Positions 26,112 through 34,029 of a stretch of 64,000 nucleotides of DNA are shown here, in pieces; position 1 is the first letter of the stretch; every line of letters starts with the position of its first letter. The notes beneath the pieces are model-generated. The model had not been told where the DNA came from, searched no databases, and saw only the letters and a list, made by a program, of their open reading frames with translations. This DNA is from Christiangramia forsetii KT0803 (GTDB lineage Bacteria; Bacteroidota; Bacteroidia; Flavobacteriales; Flavobacteriaceae). A program made the position numbers and the translations under genes. The stretch is from the NCBI RefSeq assembly GCF_000060345.1, contig NC_008571.1, positions 124,001-188,000 of the forward strand. The letters are read 5' to 3'.

Positions 26112-27190
26112 TGGCACAAAAATTCAAACGTTCATATAGATTTGCTCTTAGAACTGCCCTTTACATAAGTGTTTTTCTAAGTGTGATCATGGGGCTTTTT
26201 GCTTTTTTTGAGGTTCAATCTATATGGGTTTCACTATTTATTTTTGCCATTTTCTGTTACTTTTTTTCTTTTTTAATTATTCAATATAGAGTAGAGCGTT
26301 TTATTTATAGAAGAATAAAGAAGGTGTATGATAATGTCTCTTTGCTGGATTCAAAAACACTGAGTCCCAATCAAATCACTACAGATATGTCCAGTCTTAC
26401 CCGTGAGGTAAAGAAATTTGCTGAAGACAAAAAACTGGAGATTGAAACATTAAAGGTGAGGGAAGGATATCGAAAGGAGTTTATGGGAAATGTTTCTCAT
26501 GAGTTAAAAACACCCTTGTTCACTGTTCAGGGATATATTCTCACACTCCTGGATGGCGCTCATAAAGATAAAGTTATCAGAAAAAAATATTTAGCGAGAG
26601 CTAATAGAGGTGTTGAGAGACTTATTTATATTGTAAAAGACCTTGATATGATCACCAAACTTGAAACTGGCGATCTTCATTTGCGTTATGAAACTTTTGA
26701 TATTGTAGAGTTAATTCAGGCTTCATTTGATCTTCTTGAAATGAAAGCAGCTAAAAAGGAAATTACGCTAACTTTTGATTTTGATTATGAAGAGCCAATC
26801 TATGTGAGAGCCGATAGGGAAAGAATTCAGCAGGTACTTACCAATCTTATTGTTAATTCGGTTAAATATGGTAAGAAAGGCGGGACTACGGAGATTAGTA
26901 TCGAAAATCTAATTAAAAATAAAGTGATAGTGAGGTGTACCGATAATGGTGAAGGAATTGAGAATGAAAACATTCCTCGTTTATTCGAACGTTTCTATCG
27001 CGTTGATAAAAGCGGTTCCCGTAAAGAAGGAGGCTCTGGCCTTGGACTCTCCATTGTAAAACATATCCTTGAAGCTCATAAAGAGAAAATTTATGTTGAA
27101 AGTGTCTTTGGGGTTGGAAGCGAATTTTCATTCACGCTCGAAAAAAGAAAAAAGATCCCTGAAGACAGTGTGATTCCCGAAATCACTTAA
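26111..27190 (+). CDS. Sensor histidine kinase (PhoR-like partner)
   Basis: The 359-residue kinase has two N-terminal membrane helices (about 15-33 and 39-58) with almost no periplasmic loop. A HisKA domain follows with phospho-acceptor His 130 in VSHELKTPLFTVQGY, then the HATPase domain with LTNLIVNSVKYGKKG (N box), CTDNGEGIENENIPRLFERFYRV (G1/F) and GGSGLGLSIVKHIL (G2). The short loop argues against direct sensing of a periplasmic ligand and, as in PhoR, sensing may go through a transporter or the membrane. No PAS domain is visible. Its last 63 bp are antisense to the end of the convergent glycosyltransferase gene. Confidence 0.9.
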   Translation: MAQKFKRSYRFALRTALYISVFLSVIMGLFAFFEVQSIWVSLFIFAIFCYFFSFLIIQYRVERFIYRRIKKVYDNVSLLDSKTLSPNQITTDMSSLTREVKKFAEDKKLEIETLKVREGYRKEFMGNVSHELKTPLFTVQGYILTLLDGAHKDKVIRKKYLARANRGVERLIYIVKDLDMITKLETGDLHLRYETFDIVELIQASFDLLEMKAAKKEITLTFDFDYEEPIYVRADRERIQQVLTNLIVNSVKYGKKGGTTEISIENLIKNKVIVRCTDNGEGIENENIPRLFERFYRVDKSGSRKEGGSGLGLSIVKHILEAHKEKIYVESVFGVGSEFSFTLEKRKKIPEDSVIPEIT

Positions 27191-28189
27191 ACCTTTATAA
27201 TCTTCAATCCTTTTTAACTGAGTCAAATCAAATTTTTCCTGTTTGCAAAAAGGAGCAATCCCTAGTTTTTCAAGTCTTTTTGCCAGATATTCCTGTTCTT
27301 TTTGCCCCGGGGTAGGAATAAAAAATGCCTTTTTATGCAATTTAGCAAGATCCATCAGGGTAGTATAACCAGATCTGGAAATAATATATTTACTTGAATT
27401 TATAGCTTCTTCAAGAGCTTTTCCGTAGAGATAATTCTTGATTTCAATAGTTGTATCCGGTAAATTTAATTTCTCTTCTGAAATTACTCCGCGAATAAAA
27501 AGTATTCGGGCTTCATATTTTTTGAGTTTTTTCAGTAAAATAGATTCAAGGATGCTTCGCTGAGGTTCAGGACCGCTTAACAATACTAGAAAATCATATA
27601 ATTCAGGAGTTCTTCTTTTTTCCAGTCTGCTTAGTAGGCCAATATATTTTACATTCTTTGGCTTCATTTTGGGATGTCCTAAAATACCACTTAGGTTGCT
27701 TTCTTTCTCAACATCCGGTACCCAGCATTGATCAAATTTGCCAATATATTGCTGATGTATATAGCTGCTTAAAAACGAAGTGCTTCCACTAAGAACATTC
27801 AGCTGATGGGTGATAAATACATTTTTTTTCAGCTTTTTACTTCTTACACCAAAACGATTATCTGAAATAATCCCCTGAATATTATAGCTTTCAACTATTT
27901 TGCTGGTGAGTTCGTTTTCCTCTCTTATAGCCTTCAGGATCTTTGGGCTATCCTTGATCATTTTCCATTTAAGATATCTTCCATTTTTAGAGTACTGAAT
28001 ATTATAGGAAGGAAGTTCAATATGATTTAAACCTGGAAATTCCTTTTTTAAAAGTTCAAGAGCCTGCCCGTCTGAAGCTATAATGGGTTCAAAATCATTT
28101 AGCTGAAGCTCTTTTATTATTGGAATACACCGGGTAGCATGACCTAATCCCCAATTGAGTATGGCCACCAATATTCTCTTCTTTGACAT
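27128..28189 (-). CDS. GT-B-fold glycosyltransferase (TIGR00661/MJ1255-like)
   Basis: The 353-residue protein starts MSKKRILVAILNWGLGHATRCI, the glycine-rich start of GT-B glycosyltransferases related to MurG and UDP-sugar transferases. The C-terminal half has the donor-site pattern SSKYIISRSGYTTLMDLAKL followed by TPGQKEQEYLAKRLEKLG. Acceptor and donor are unknown. Two oddities: a perfect -7 box lies only 4 bp upstream of the ATG, which suggests a leaderless or very short-leader mRNA, and the 3' end overlaps the PhoR-like kinase gene by 63 bp in antisense. Confidence 0.83.
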   Translation of the reverse strand: MSKKRILVAILNWGLGHATRCIPIIKELQLNDFEPIIASDGQALELLKKEFPGLNHIELPSYNIQYSKNGRYLKWKMIKDSPKILKAIREENELTSKIVESYNIQGIISDNRFGVRSKKLKKNVFITHQLNVLSGSTSFLSSYIHQQYIGKFDQCWVPDVEKESNLSGILGHPKMKPKNVKYIGLLSRLEKRRTPELYDFLVLLSGPEPQRSILESILLKKLKKYEARILFIRGVISEEKLNLPDTTIEIKNYLYGKALEEAINSSKYIISRSGYTTLMDLAKLHKKAFFIPTPGQKEQEYLAKRLEKLGIAPFCKQEKFDLTQLKRIEDYKGLSDFGNHTVFRDLFSFFERE

Positions 28190-28193
28190 TTTA

Positions 28194-28201
28194 CAAATAT
28201 A
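28194..28201 (-). promoter_or_regulatory. -7 element very close to the glycosyltransferase start
   Basis: TATATTTG on the minus strand is a perfect TAnnTTTG match and ends 4 bp before the ATG complement at 28187-28189. If used, the message would be nearly leaderless. Confidence 0.4.
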
Positions 28202-28255
28202 ATCTTATAGACAGGTGGTTGATTTTCTTTAATTTTACCAAAATATCAATTTTTA

Positions 28256-28930
28256 GTGGGAAGTAAGAATAAACTCAGACGCTTTAAAGAAAACGAAAAA
28301 TTCGAAAATGTTATCCAGCCTTCCAGGGAAGAGCTTACAGATAATGTATTCGAACTAAAAGGAAAATGGAGCGAAAATTTTTTCAAAAATGATCATCCTA
28401 TCGTTCTTGAACTAGGTTGTGGAAAAGGCGAATATACGGTGGAATTAGCCAGGAAAAATCCCGATAAGAACTTTATAGGGATAGATATAAAAGGAGCCAG
28501 GTTCTGGCGTGGCGCAAAAACAGCTTTAGAAGAAGGTCTGGATAATGTAGCTTTTATTCGTACTCAAATTGAACTTATAGAGTATGTTTTTGCTACTAAC
28601 GAGGTTAGTGAGATATGGATCACTTTTCCCGATCCTCAGATAAAATATAAGCGAACAAAACACAGATTAACAAATACTGATTTTCTTCAACGATATAAAA
28701 ATGTTTTGAAGCAAGACGGGATTATGCATCTAAAGACAGATTCAGAATTCATGCATGGGTATACGTTAGGGCTTTTACATGGTGAAGGGCATGAAATTTT
28801 ATATGCTCATCACGATATTTATAAAAACGAATATTCTCCAAAAGAGGTGACCGGGATACAAACTTTCTACGAAAACCAGTATCTTGAAAATGGAAAACCA
28901 ATTACGTATATTCGATTCAAGATTAAATAA
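28256..28930 (+). CDS. trmB: tRNA (guanine-N7-)-methyltransferase
   Basis: TrmB makes m7G46 in tRNA using S-adenosylmethionine. The 224-residue protein starts with GTG (MGSKNKLRRFKENEKFENV) and has the SAM-binding VLELGCGKGEYTVELARKNP, then NFIGIDIKGARFWRGAKTA. The catalytic region EIWITFPDPQIKYKRTKHRLT and the end region KEVTGIQTFYE complete the family pattern. No ATG is available near the conserved N-terminus, so GTG is the likely start. It leads a run of three genes with 6-bp and 2-bp gaps. Confidence 0.95.
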   Translation: MGSKNKLRRFKENEKFENVIQPSREELTDNVFELKGKWSENFFKNDHPIVLELGCGKGEYTVELARKNPDKNFIGIDIKGARFWRGAKTALEEGLDNVAFIRTQIELIEYVFATNEVSEIWITFPDPQIKYKRTKHRLTNTDFLQRYKNVLKQDGIMHLKTDSEFMHGYTLGLLHGEGHEILYAHHDIYKNEYSPKEVTGIQTFYENQYLENGKPITYIRFKIK

Positions 28931-28936
28931 GGGCTA

Positions 28937-29563
28937 TTGGAAGAAACAAAACTTTTCCTAATTACTTACCTGGCTGCTTTTATTGGAGTAGTTCCACCCG
29001 GTTTGGTAAATATGACCGTTGCCAAAACCTGTGTTGAAAAAGGTAAGAAAAACGGACTCTATGTAGCCATAGGTGCAGGGATTGTTATTCTAATTCAAGC
29101 CTTTATAGCAGTACTACTGGCAAAATATATTTTTGATCATCCTTTCGTACGGAAGATGCTTTTAAGAGCAGGTTTAGTAGTATTCTGTATTCTGGCAGTT
29201 TATTTCTTCATCCAGGCAAGACATAAAAGAGGGATTAGGCATAATCGTCAAAAAGCCAATGCAAATAGTATTTTTAAAGGAATGCTCATTGCTGCCCTAA
29301 ACGTTTTTCCTATTCCTTATTTTGTAGCTATTGCCGGAGCCATGGATATTAGTGGAGGAGAGATGGAATACCCCTGGTCTTTAATTATTTCTTTTGCAGC
29401 AGCAGCCTGTTTGGGGAGTTTTACCTCCCTTTACCTTTATGTGGTCCTTTTTGATAAAATTGAAAAGAAGGCTGAATCGTTTGCGAAATATTCTAATTAT
29501 TTTATGGCCGGTTTAATGTTGGTGCTTATTGTAGTTGCGCTTATAAGAATATTCAATACATAG
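28937..29563 (+). CDS. LysE-family amino-acid exporter-like membrane protein
   Basis: The 208-residue protein starts at a TTG 6 bp after trmB and has five or six membrane helices: about 7-27, 40-62, 70-88, 115-135, 145-170 and 183-205. The N-terminal VVPPGLVNMTVAKTCVEKGKKNG is the LysE/RhtB-type PGP-like helix start. Such proteins export amino acids or related small molecules; the substrate is not predictable. It is tightly packed between trmB and the alkyltransferase-like gene, probably for translational coupling rather than shared function. Confidence 0.82.
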   Translation: MEETKLFLITYLAAFIGVVPPGLVNMTVAKTCVEKGKKNGLYVAIGAGIVILIQAFIAVLLAKYIFDHPFVRKMLLRAGLVVFCILAVYFFIQARHKRGIRHNRQKANANSIFKGMLIAALNVFPIPYFVAIAGAMDISGGEMEYPWSLIISFAAAACLGSFTSLYLYVVLFDKIEKKAESFAKYSNYFMAGLMLVLIVVALIRIFNT

Positions 29564-29565
29564 CT

Positions 29566-29907
29566 TTGAGTAATAATTCCGGATTTTTTGAGAGAGTTTA
29601 TGAAGTTTGCAGGCTTATTCCTGAGGGCAGGGTGACTTCCTACGGAGCGATCGCTAAATATCTGGGAGCTGCCAAAAGTGCAAGAATGGTGGGTTGGGCT
29701 ATGAATTCTTCTAAAAAACTAGAAGATGTTCCCGCTCATAGAGTGGTGAATAGAAAAGGCTTGCTTACAGGGAAAAGTCATTTTGGAGGAAGCAATGCCA
29801 TGCAACAGCTACTTGAAGAAGAAGGGGTAGAGGTAATAGAACTTCAGATCCTTAATTTCGAAAAGTATTTCTGGGATCCTATGAAAGAACTTTCCCGGGA
29901 TTTGTAG
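29566..29907 (+). CDS. Alkyltransferase-like protein (MGMT family, Cys replaced)
   Basis: The 113-residue protein corresponds to the DNA-binding domain of O6-alkylguanine-DNA alkyltransferase: GRVTSYGAIAKYLG, then KSARMVGWAMNSS (helix-turn-helix) and VPAHRVVNRKGLLTG. The catalytic PCHR is PAHR here (Ala 57), so it cannot accept an alkyl group. It fits the alkyltransferase-like (ATL) group, which binds O6-alkylguanine and, in studied members, hands lesions to nucleotide excision repair. The start is TTG, 2 bp after the LysE-type gene. Confidence is high for the family and moderate for the repair role. Confidence 0.87.
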   Translation: MSNNSGFFERVYEVCRLIPEGRVTSYGAIAKYLGAAKSARMVGWAMNSSKKLEDVPAHRVVNRKGLLTGKSHFGGSNAMQQLLEEEGVEVIELQILNFEKYFWDPMKELSRDL

Positions 29908-29987
29908 GTTTTTTCTAATTATAATTTCCAACTATTACCGCATAAATCTAAAATGGCTAAATTCTTCGTATTCTTAGCTTTTCCAAC

Positions 29988-29995
29988 TATATTTG
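29988..29995 (+). promoter_or_regulatory. -7 element for the Mrp-NifU-ferredoxin operon
   Basis: TATATTTG is a perfect TAnnTTTG match, 49 bp before the Mrp ATG. Confidence 0.45.
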
Positions 29996-30044
29996 CGTTT
30001 AGAATCAGTCTATATAAGCTAAAGAATCTGATTAAAATTCCTAT

Positions 30045-31181
30045 ATGAAATTAGACAGAAAAGAGATTTTAAAAGCACTGGAAACCATATCTGTAGCAGG
30101 TGAAGGAAATAATATGGTGGAGAGTGGTGCAGTTCAAAATGTAATGACTTTTGCAGATGAAGTGGTAGTAGATCTTGTACTTAGTACTCCTGCTCTTCAT
30201 ATCAAAAAGAGAGCGGAAGTGGATGTTATGAAAGCCATCCATGAGAAAGTGTACGAAAAAGCAAAAGTTAAAGTAAATATTAAAGTTCAGGCTCCGGAAA
30301 AAAAGCAGCCTGAGATCAAAGGAAAAGCTATTCCCGGGATTAAGAATATTATTGCGGTTGCTTCAGGAAAAGGGGGAGTAGGGAAATCTACGGTAACCTC
30401 AAATCTTGCGGTAACACTTGCTAAAATGGGGTTCAAAGTGGGAATCCTTGATGCAGATATTTATGGTCCTTCTACCCCCATGATGTTTGATGTGGAGGCT
30501 GAAAGACCTCTTTCGGTTAATGTGAACGGGAAATCCAAAATGAAGCCTGTTGAAAATTATGGTGTAAAGATCCTTTCTATAGGGTTCTTTACAAAACCAA
30601 ATCAGGCGGTGGTATGGAGAGGTCCTATGGCCGCCAAAGCACTTAACCAAATGATCTTTGATGCAGATTGGGGTGAGCTGGATTTCATGCTGGTAGACCT
30701 TCCTCCGGGAACAGGTGATATTCATCTTTCTATCATGCAATCACTACCTATTACGGGATCTGTGATCGTAAGTACTCCGCAAAATGTTGCCTTAGCCGAT
30801 GCAAAGAAAGGGGTGGCTATGTTTCAGCAGGAGAGTATTAACGTTCCTGTACTTGGTATCATAGAGAATATGGCCTATTTTACTCCGGAAGAACTACCGG
30901 AAAATAAATATTATATTTTCGGACAGGAAGGAGCTAAAAATCTTGCAAAAGATTTAAAAGTACCTTTCCTCGGAGAAATTCCTTTAGTTCAAAGCCTGAG
31001 AGAATCGGGAGATATTGGCAGACCTGCAGCGCTTCAAACAGCAACTCCATTGGAAAAAGCTTTTGAAGATATTACCAGAAATATGGTGCAGGAAACCGTA
31101 AATAGAAACAAAGATCTGCCTCCAACAGAAGCTATAAAGATTACCACTATGGCAGGATGCAGTGCTGTTAATAAAAAATAG
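30045..31181 (+). CDS. apbC: Mrp/NBP35 (ApbC) family Fe-S cluster carrier ATPase
   Basis: The 378-residue protein has an N-terminal MIP18/DUF59-like domain (about 1-85), then the deviant Walker A VASGKGGVGKSTVTSNLAVTL (about 107-127). DADIYGPSTP, MLVDLPPGTGD and the central VSTPQNVALADAKKG complete the P-loop core. Family members hold and transfer [4Fe-4S] clusters. The usual central CxxC is not evident: the region reads IENMAYFTPEELPENKYYIFG. Cysteines are scarce, so cluster binding may depend on other residues. The next gene, a NifU-domain scaffold, starts on the base after the stop codon. Confidence 0.92.
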   Translation: MKLDRKEILKALETISVAGEGNNMVESGAVQNVMTFADEVVVDLVLSTPALHIKKRAEVDVMKAIHEKVYEKAKVKVNIKVQAPEKKQPEIKGKAIPGIKNIIAVASGKGGVGKSTVTSNLAVTLAKMGFKVGILDADIYGPSTPMMFDVEAERPLSVNVNGKSKMKPVENYGVKILSIGFFTKPNQAVVWRGPMAAKALNQMIFDADWGELDFMLVDLPPGTGDIHLSIMQSLPITGSVIVSTPQNVALADAKKGVAMFQQESINVPVLGIIENMAYFTPEELPENKYYIFGQEGAKNLAKDLKVPFLGEIPLVQSLRESGDIGRPAALQTATPLEKAFEDITRNMVQETVNRNKDLPPTEAIKITTMAGCSAVNKK

Positions 31182-31424
31182 ATGACGAGCGAAGAAGTTA
31201 AAATGAATGTTGAAAAGGCTTTGGCCGAGATTCGTCCATTTCTGGAAAGTGATGGAGGGAATATTTCCCTGGTTTCCATTGAAGATGATCGCCTGGTAAA
31301 AGTGCAATTAGAAGGTGCCTGCGTTGGTTGTACAGTAAACCAAATGACGCTGAAGAGTGGAGTGGAAATGACTATAAAAAAATATGTACCTCAAATTGAA
31401 AAGGTAGTAAATATTGAAAGATAG
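31182..31424 (+). CDS. NifU C-terminal-domain Fe-S scaffold
   Basis: The 80-residue protein is a stand-alone NifU/Nfu domain. RPFLESDGGNISLVSIEDD is followed by the cluster motif CVGC (Cys 47 and Cys 50) in LEGACVGCTVNQMTLKSGVE. Dimers hold a [4Fe-4S] cluster at the paired CxxC and deliver it to target proteins. The gene begins on the base after the Mrp stop, so the two proteins are probably made together. Downstream lie the ferredoxin reductase and ferredoxin genes, likely clients or partners. Confidence 0.95.
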   Translation: MTSEEVKMNVEKALAEIRPFLESDGGNISLVSIEDDRLVKVQLEGACVGCTVNQMTLKSGVEMTIKKYVPQIEKVVNIER

Positions 31425-31450
31425 TACCAGCCTTTTAATTGAATTCAAAC

Positions 31451-32512
31451 ATGATTAAAACCGATATACTTATCATTGGTGCCGGACCCACCGGTCTTTT
31501 TGCTGTTTTTGAAGCAGGTTTATTAAAATTGAAGTGCCATTTGATAGATGCTCTTCCGCAACCGGGAGGCCAGTGTTCTGAAATTTATCCAAAGAAGCCC
31601 ATTTATGATATTCCCGGATTCCCTGAAGTATTAGCCGGGGATCTGGTAGATAATCTTATGGAACAAATAAAACCGTTCGAACCCGGATTTACATTGGGAG
31701 AACGAGCAGAAACCATAGATAAGCAGGAAGATGGGAGTTTTATTGTAACAACCAGTCAGGGAGCCAAACATCATGCGCCGGTTGTTGTAATCGCTGGAGG
31801 TTTGGGTAGTTTCGAGCCTAGAAAACCACCTATTCCATCTATTAAAGAATATGAAAATAAAGGGGTTGCCTATATTATTCGGGATCCTGAAGTTTATAGA
31901 GATAAAAAAGTGGTGATTGCGGGAGGTGGAGATTCAGCATTAGACTGGAGTATTTTCCTTGCTGATGTCGCTTCTGAAGTTTCTCTGGTGCATAGAAGAA
32001 AAGATTTTCGTGGAGCTTTAGATTCCGTAGAAAAAGTTGAAGAGCTTTCAAAAATTGGAAAGATTAATTTGATTACTGATGCTGAGGTAGTAGATCTTAA
32101 AGGAGAAAATGAATTAGATTCAGTACTTATCAGGCATAGAGATCAGGCACGTGGAGAAGAATTAAAAGATACAGATCATTTTATTCCACTATTCGGACTT
32201 TCACCAAAACTTGGGCCTATCGCAAACTGGGGGCTGGAAATTGAAAAGAACGCTATCAAAGTAGATAATGCATACGATTATCAAACCAATATTCCCGGGA
32301 TATATGCTATTGGAGATGTGAATACGTATAAAGGAAAGCTAAAGCTTATTCTTTGTGGTTTTCATGAAGCGGCGATCATGTGTCAGAGTGCATATCAACG
32401 CATAAATCCGGATAAGAAATATGTGATGAAATATACCACCGTAAGCGGAGTAAGCGGATTTGACGGAAGTAAGAAAGAAGCTAAGAAAGAAGTTGTTAAA
32501 AGTATAAATTAA
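31451..32512 (+). CDS. Ferredoxin-NADP reductase, thioredoxin-reductase-like type
   Basis: The flavoprotein (353 residues from ATG 31451; an in-frame TTG at 31439 would add four) has the FAD motif ILIIGAGPTGLFAVFEAG and CHLIDALPQPGGQCSEIYP. The NADPH motif VVIAGGGDSALDW and the C-terminal IPGIYAIGDVNTYKG complete the pattern. The CxxC redox pair of true thioredoxin reductases is missing, which points to the TrxR-like ferredoxin-NADP+ reductases known from Bacillus and Chlorobium. It would reduce the ferredoxin encoded next. It ends 82 bp before that gene, with an R1 repeat between. Confidence 0.87.
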   Translation: MIKTDILIIGAGPTGLFAVFEAGLLKLKCHLIDALPQPGGQCSEIYPKKPIYDIPGFPEVLAGDLVDNLMEQIKPFEPGFTLGERAETIDKQEDGSFIVTTSQGAKHHAPVVVIAGGLGSFEPRKPPIPSIKEYENKGVAYIIRDPEVYRDKKVVIAGGGDSALDWSIFLADVASEVSLVHRRKDFRGALDSVEKVEELSKIGKINLITDAEVVDLKGENELDSVLIRHRDQARGEELKDTDHFIPLFGLSPKLGPIANWGLEIEKNAIKVDNAYDYQTNIPGIYAIGDVNTYKGKLKLILCGFHEAAIMCQSAYQRINPDKKYVMKYTTVSGVSGFDGSKKEAKKEVVKSIN

Positions 32513-32514
32513 AA

Positions 32515-32580
32515 TTTCGTCATCCTGAACTTGTTTCAGGATCTAAGGAGTAGCTGAATCGAGTTCCGCTTGACGAATTG
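32515..32580. repeat. R1 palindromic repeat between reductase and ferredoxin genes
   Basis: CGTCATCCTGAACTTGTTTC starts at 32518, with an inner palindrome TCCTGAA...TTCAGGA. The end of the element, TTGACGAA (32570s), pairs with TTTCGTCA at 32515. It is the same family as at 7721, 36204, 47716 and 51271. Confidence 0.7.
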
Positions 32581-32594
32581 ATATTGTTGATAAG

Positions 32595-32930
32595 ATGTCT
32601 GACGTAAAAATTACCATTATAGACCGCGAAGGGGAAGCTCATACTATAGATGCTCCAACCGATATGAATATGAACCTTATGGAAGTGATTCGCTCTTATG
32701 AGCTGGCTCCTGAAGGTACTATAGGAATTTGTGGAGGTATGGCCATGTGCGCTTCCTGCCAGTGCTATATGCTTAATTTTGAACATATGCTCCCTGAAAT
32801 GAGTATTGAAGAGGAAGATATGTTAGATCAGGCGTTTCTTGTGGAAGATAATAGTCGCTTAAGTTGCCAGATTCCTATTACTGAAGGTTTAGATGGACTG
32901 GAAGTAAAGATCGCCCCATCTTCAGAATAA
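32595..32930 (+). CDS. [2Fe-2S] ferredoxin (adrenodoxin-like)
   Basis: The 111-residue protein has the plant/adrenodoxin beta-grasp pattern with cluster ligands Cys 46, Cys 52 and Cys 55 in GICGGMAMCASCQCYML, and Cys 91 in SRLSCQIPI. The spacing C-x5-C-x2-C and a distant fourth Cys is that of vertebrate-type ferredoxins. Cys 57 is an extra. It is the likely electron partner of the reductase gene just upstream. Which oxygenase or biosynthetic enzyme it serves is not shown here. Confidence 0.92.
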   Translation: MSDVKITIIDREGEAHTIDAPTDMNMNLMEVIRSYELAPEGTIGICGGMAMCASCQCYMLNFEHMLPEMSIEEEDMLDQAFLVEDNSRLSCQIPITEGLDGLEVKIAPSSE

Positions 32931-32984
32931 ATTTTATTTAAAGTTCAAGATTCAGGACTCGCAGTTAAAAACCTGAATTGCTTT

Positions 32985-33127
32985 GTCATTTCGAAGAAGC
33001 GCAGCGACTGAGAAATCTCTTTATATTGGAAAATCTGATATAGATCTCTCCCTGAGGTCGAGATGACAGAACATTAAATCAAGAATTTAATAATCGAAAG
33101 TCACTGCGAGTAAAGCGAAGCAGTCTC
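32985..33127. repeat. R2 repeats (inverted pair plus fragment)
   Basis: A left unit GTCATTTCGAAG...GAGAAATCTC begins at 32985. It is mirrored by AGATCTCTCCCTGAGGTCG with ATGAC, ending near 33067. A third fragment (GTCACTGCGAG...GAAGCAGTCTC) lies at 33100-33127. These fill the 199-bp gap between the ferredoxin and DUF3050 genes. Confidence 0.7.
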
Positions 33128-33129
33128 AT

Positions 33130-33915
33130 TTACGCATATTGATGTTGTGTTTTAGCTTCAATTTCAGCTTCAATTCCATCCCAAAGTTCTATTCTGCTTT
33201 CAAGTGACTTTTCAGCTGTCTGCTTCACTTCTTCCCATTTTCGCTTATTATCTCCGCATAGATCTTCTACCATTTTAAAGGCCATTGGTCCATGCTCATC
33301 ACCATCTAATTCAATATGGCGATCAAAATAATATTTGAACAGACTTAAATCATCCTCAGGAAAATTCTTCTGGACTTTTTCGATAATTGCGGTGAACATA
33401 CCCGGGATCAATCCCTCTCTGCCAAAGGTAAATGCAGAGGCGATTTTGTGCGATTCTCTACTATATACAACTTCAAACGTATGTTTAAGAAATTGTTTAA
33501 TACTGATAGGGAGGTTGCTTGTTGCGATAACCAGAAATATATCGGTTCCATGGGTTACCTGCATTAAAAAGTCCCCAATTTTACCCTTATTAGCTCCGGC
33601 GGCTTCCATTGCATCCAGGTACATTTCAAAATGGCTTTGCCTTTCGACATGAATATTGATATCGGTTTCTTCAGCAAGAACAATTTCATTGATAAGATAC
33701 CTGGTTTCAGGATCTCCAACAGGTAACCATGGGTTTGTGGTTTTGGTAAGGATCTCCTGTAGAGCTGTCAACAAGGACATGAAATCCCATACTGCAAAAA
33801 CATGATGCTCCATAAATATCTGAAGCTGTTCTGGAGTATTGATCTTCTTATATAAAGTATGATTTATTAACTGGTTAGTTAGAGGTTTTAAACTTTCGTT
33901 TATCTCTTTAATCAT
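33130..33915 (-). CDS. DUF3050 family protein (haem-oxygenase-like fold inferred)
   Basis: The 261-residue protein is all-helical in appearance, with HHVFAVWDFMSLLTALQ, LINEIVLAEETDIN and FEVVYSRESHKIASAFTFGREGLIP. These features fit DUF3050, which I associate with the haem-oxygenase/TenA-like helical fold, where paired His and Glu residues bind a metal pair. The repeated H, E and D residues (HHVF, EETD, YFDRHIELDGDEHGP) are compatible with a di-metal oxygenase. No substrate is known to me. A perfect -7 box lies at 33935-33942. Confidence 0.82.
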   Translation of the reverse strand: MIKEINESLKPLTNQLINHTLYKKINTPEQLQIFMEHHVFAVWDFMSLLTALQEILTKTTNPWLPVGDPETRYLINEIVLAEETDINIHVERQSHFEMYLDAMEAAGANKGKIGDFLMQVTHGTDIFLVIATSNLPISIKQFLKHTFEVVYSRESHKIASAFTFGREGLIPGMFTAIIEKVQKNFPEDDLSLFKYYFDRHIELDGDEHGPMAFKMVEDLCGDNKRKWEEVKQTAEKSLESRIELWDGIEAEIEAKTQHQYA

Positions 33916-33934
33916 AATTCTTTAAAATTTTCTG

Positions 33935-33942
33935 CAAAGGTA
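33935..33942 (-). promoter_or_regulatory. -7 element for the DUF3050 gene
   Basis: TACCTTTG on the minus strand fully matches TAnnTTTG, 19 bp before the ATG. Confidence 0.45.
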
Positions 33943-34029
33943 AAAGCTGAAGCACTATTTAGAAAATCTTAGAGGGTTTTTATAGCTTGTTTAACGCAGA
34001 AGATCAGCCATTTCAATTAAATTAAAAAA

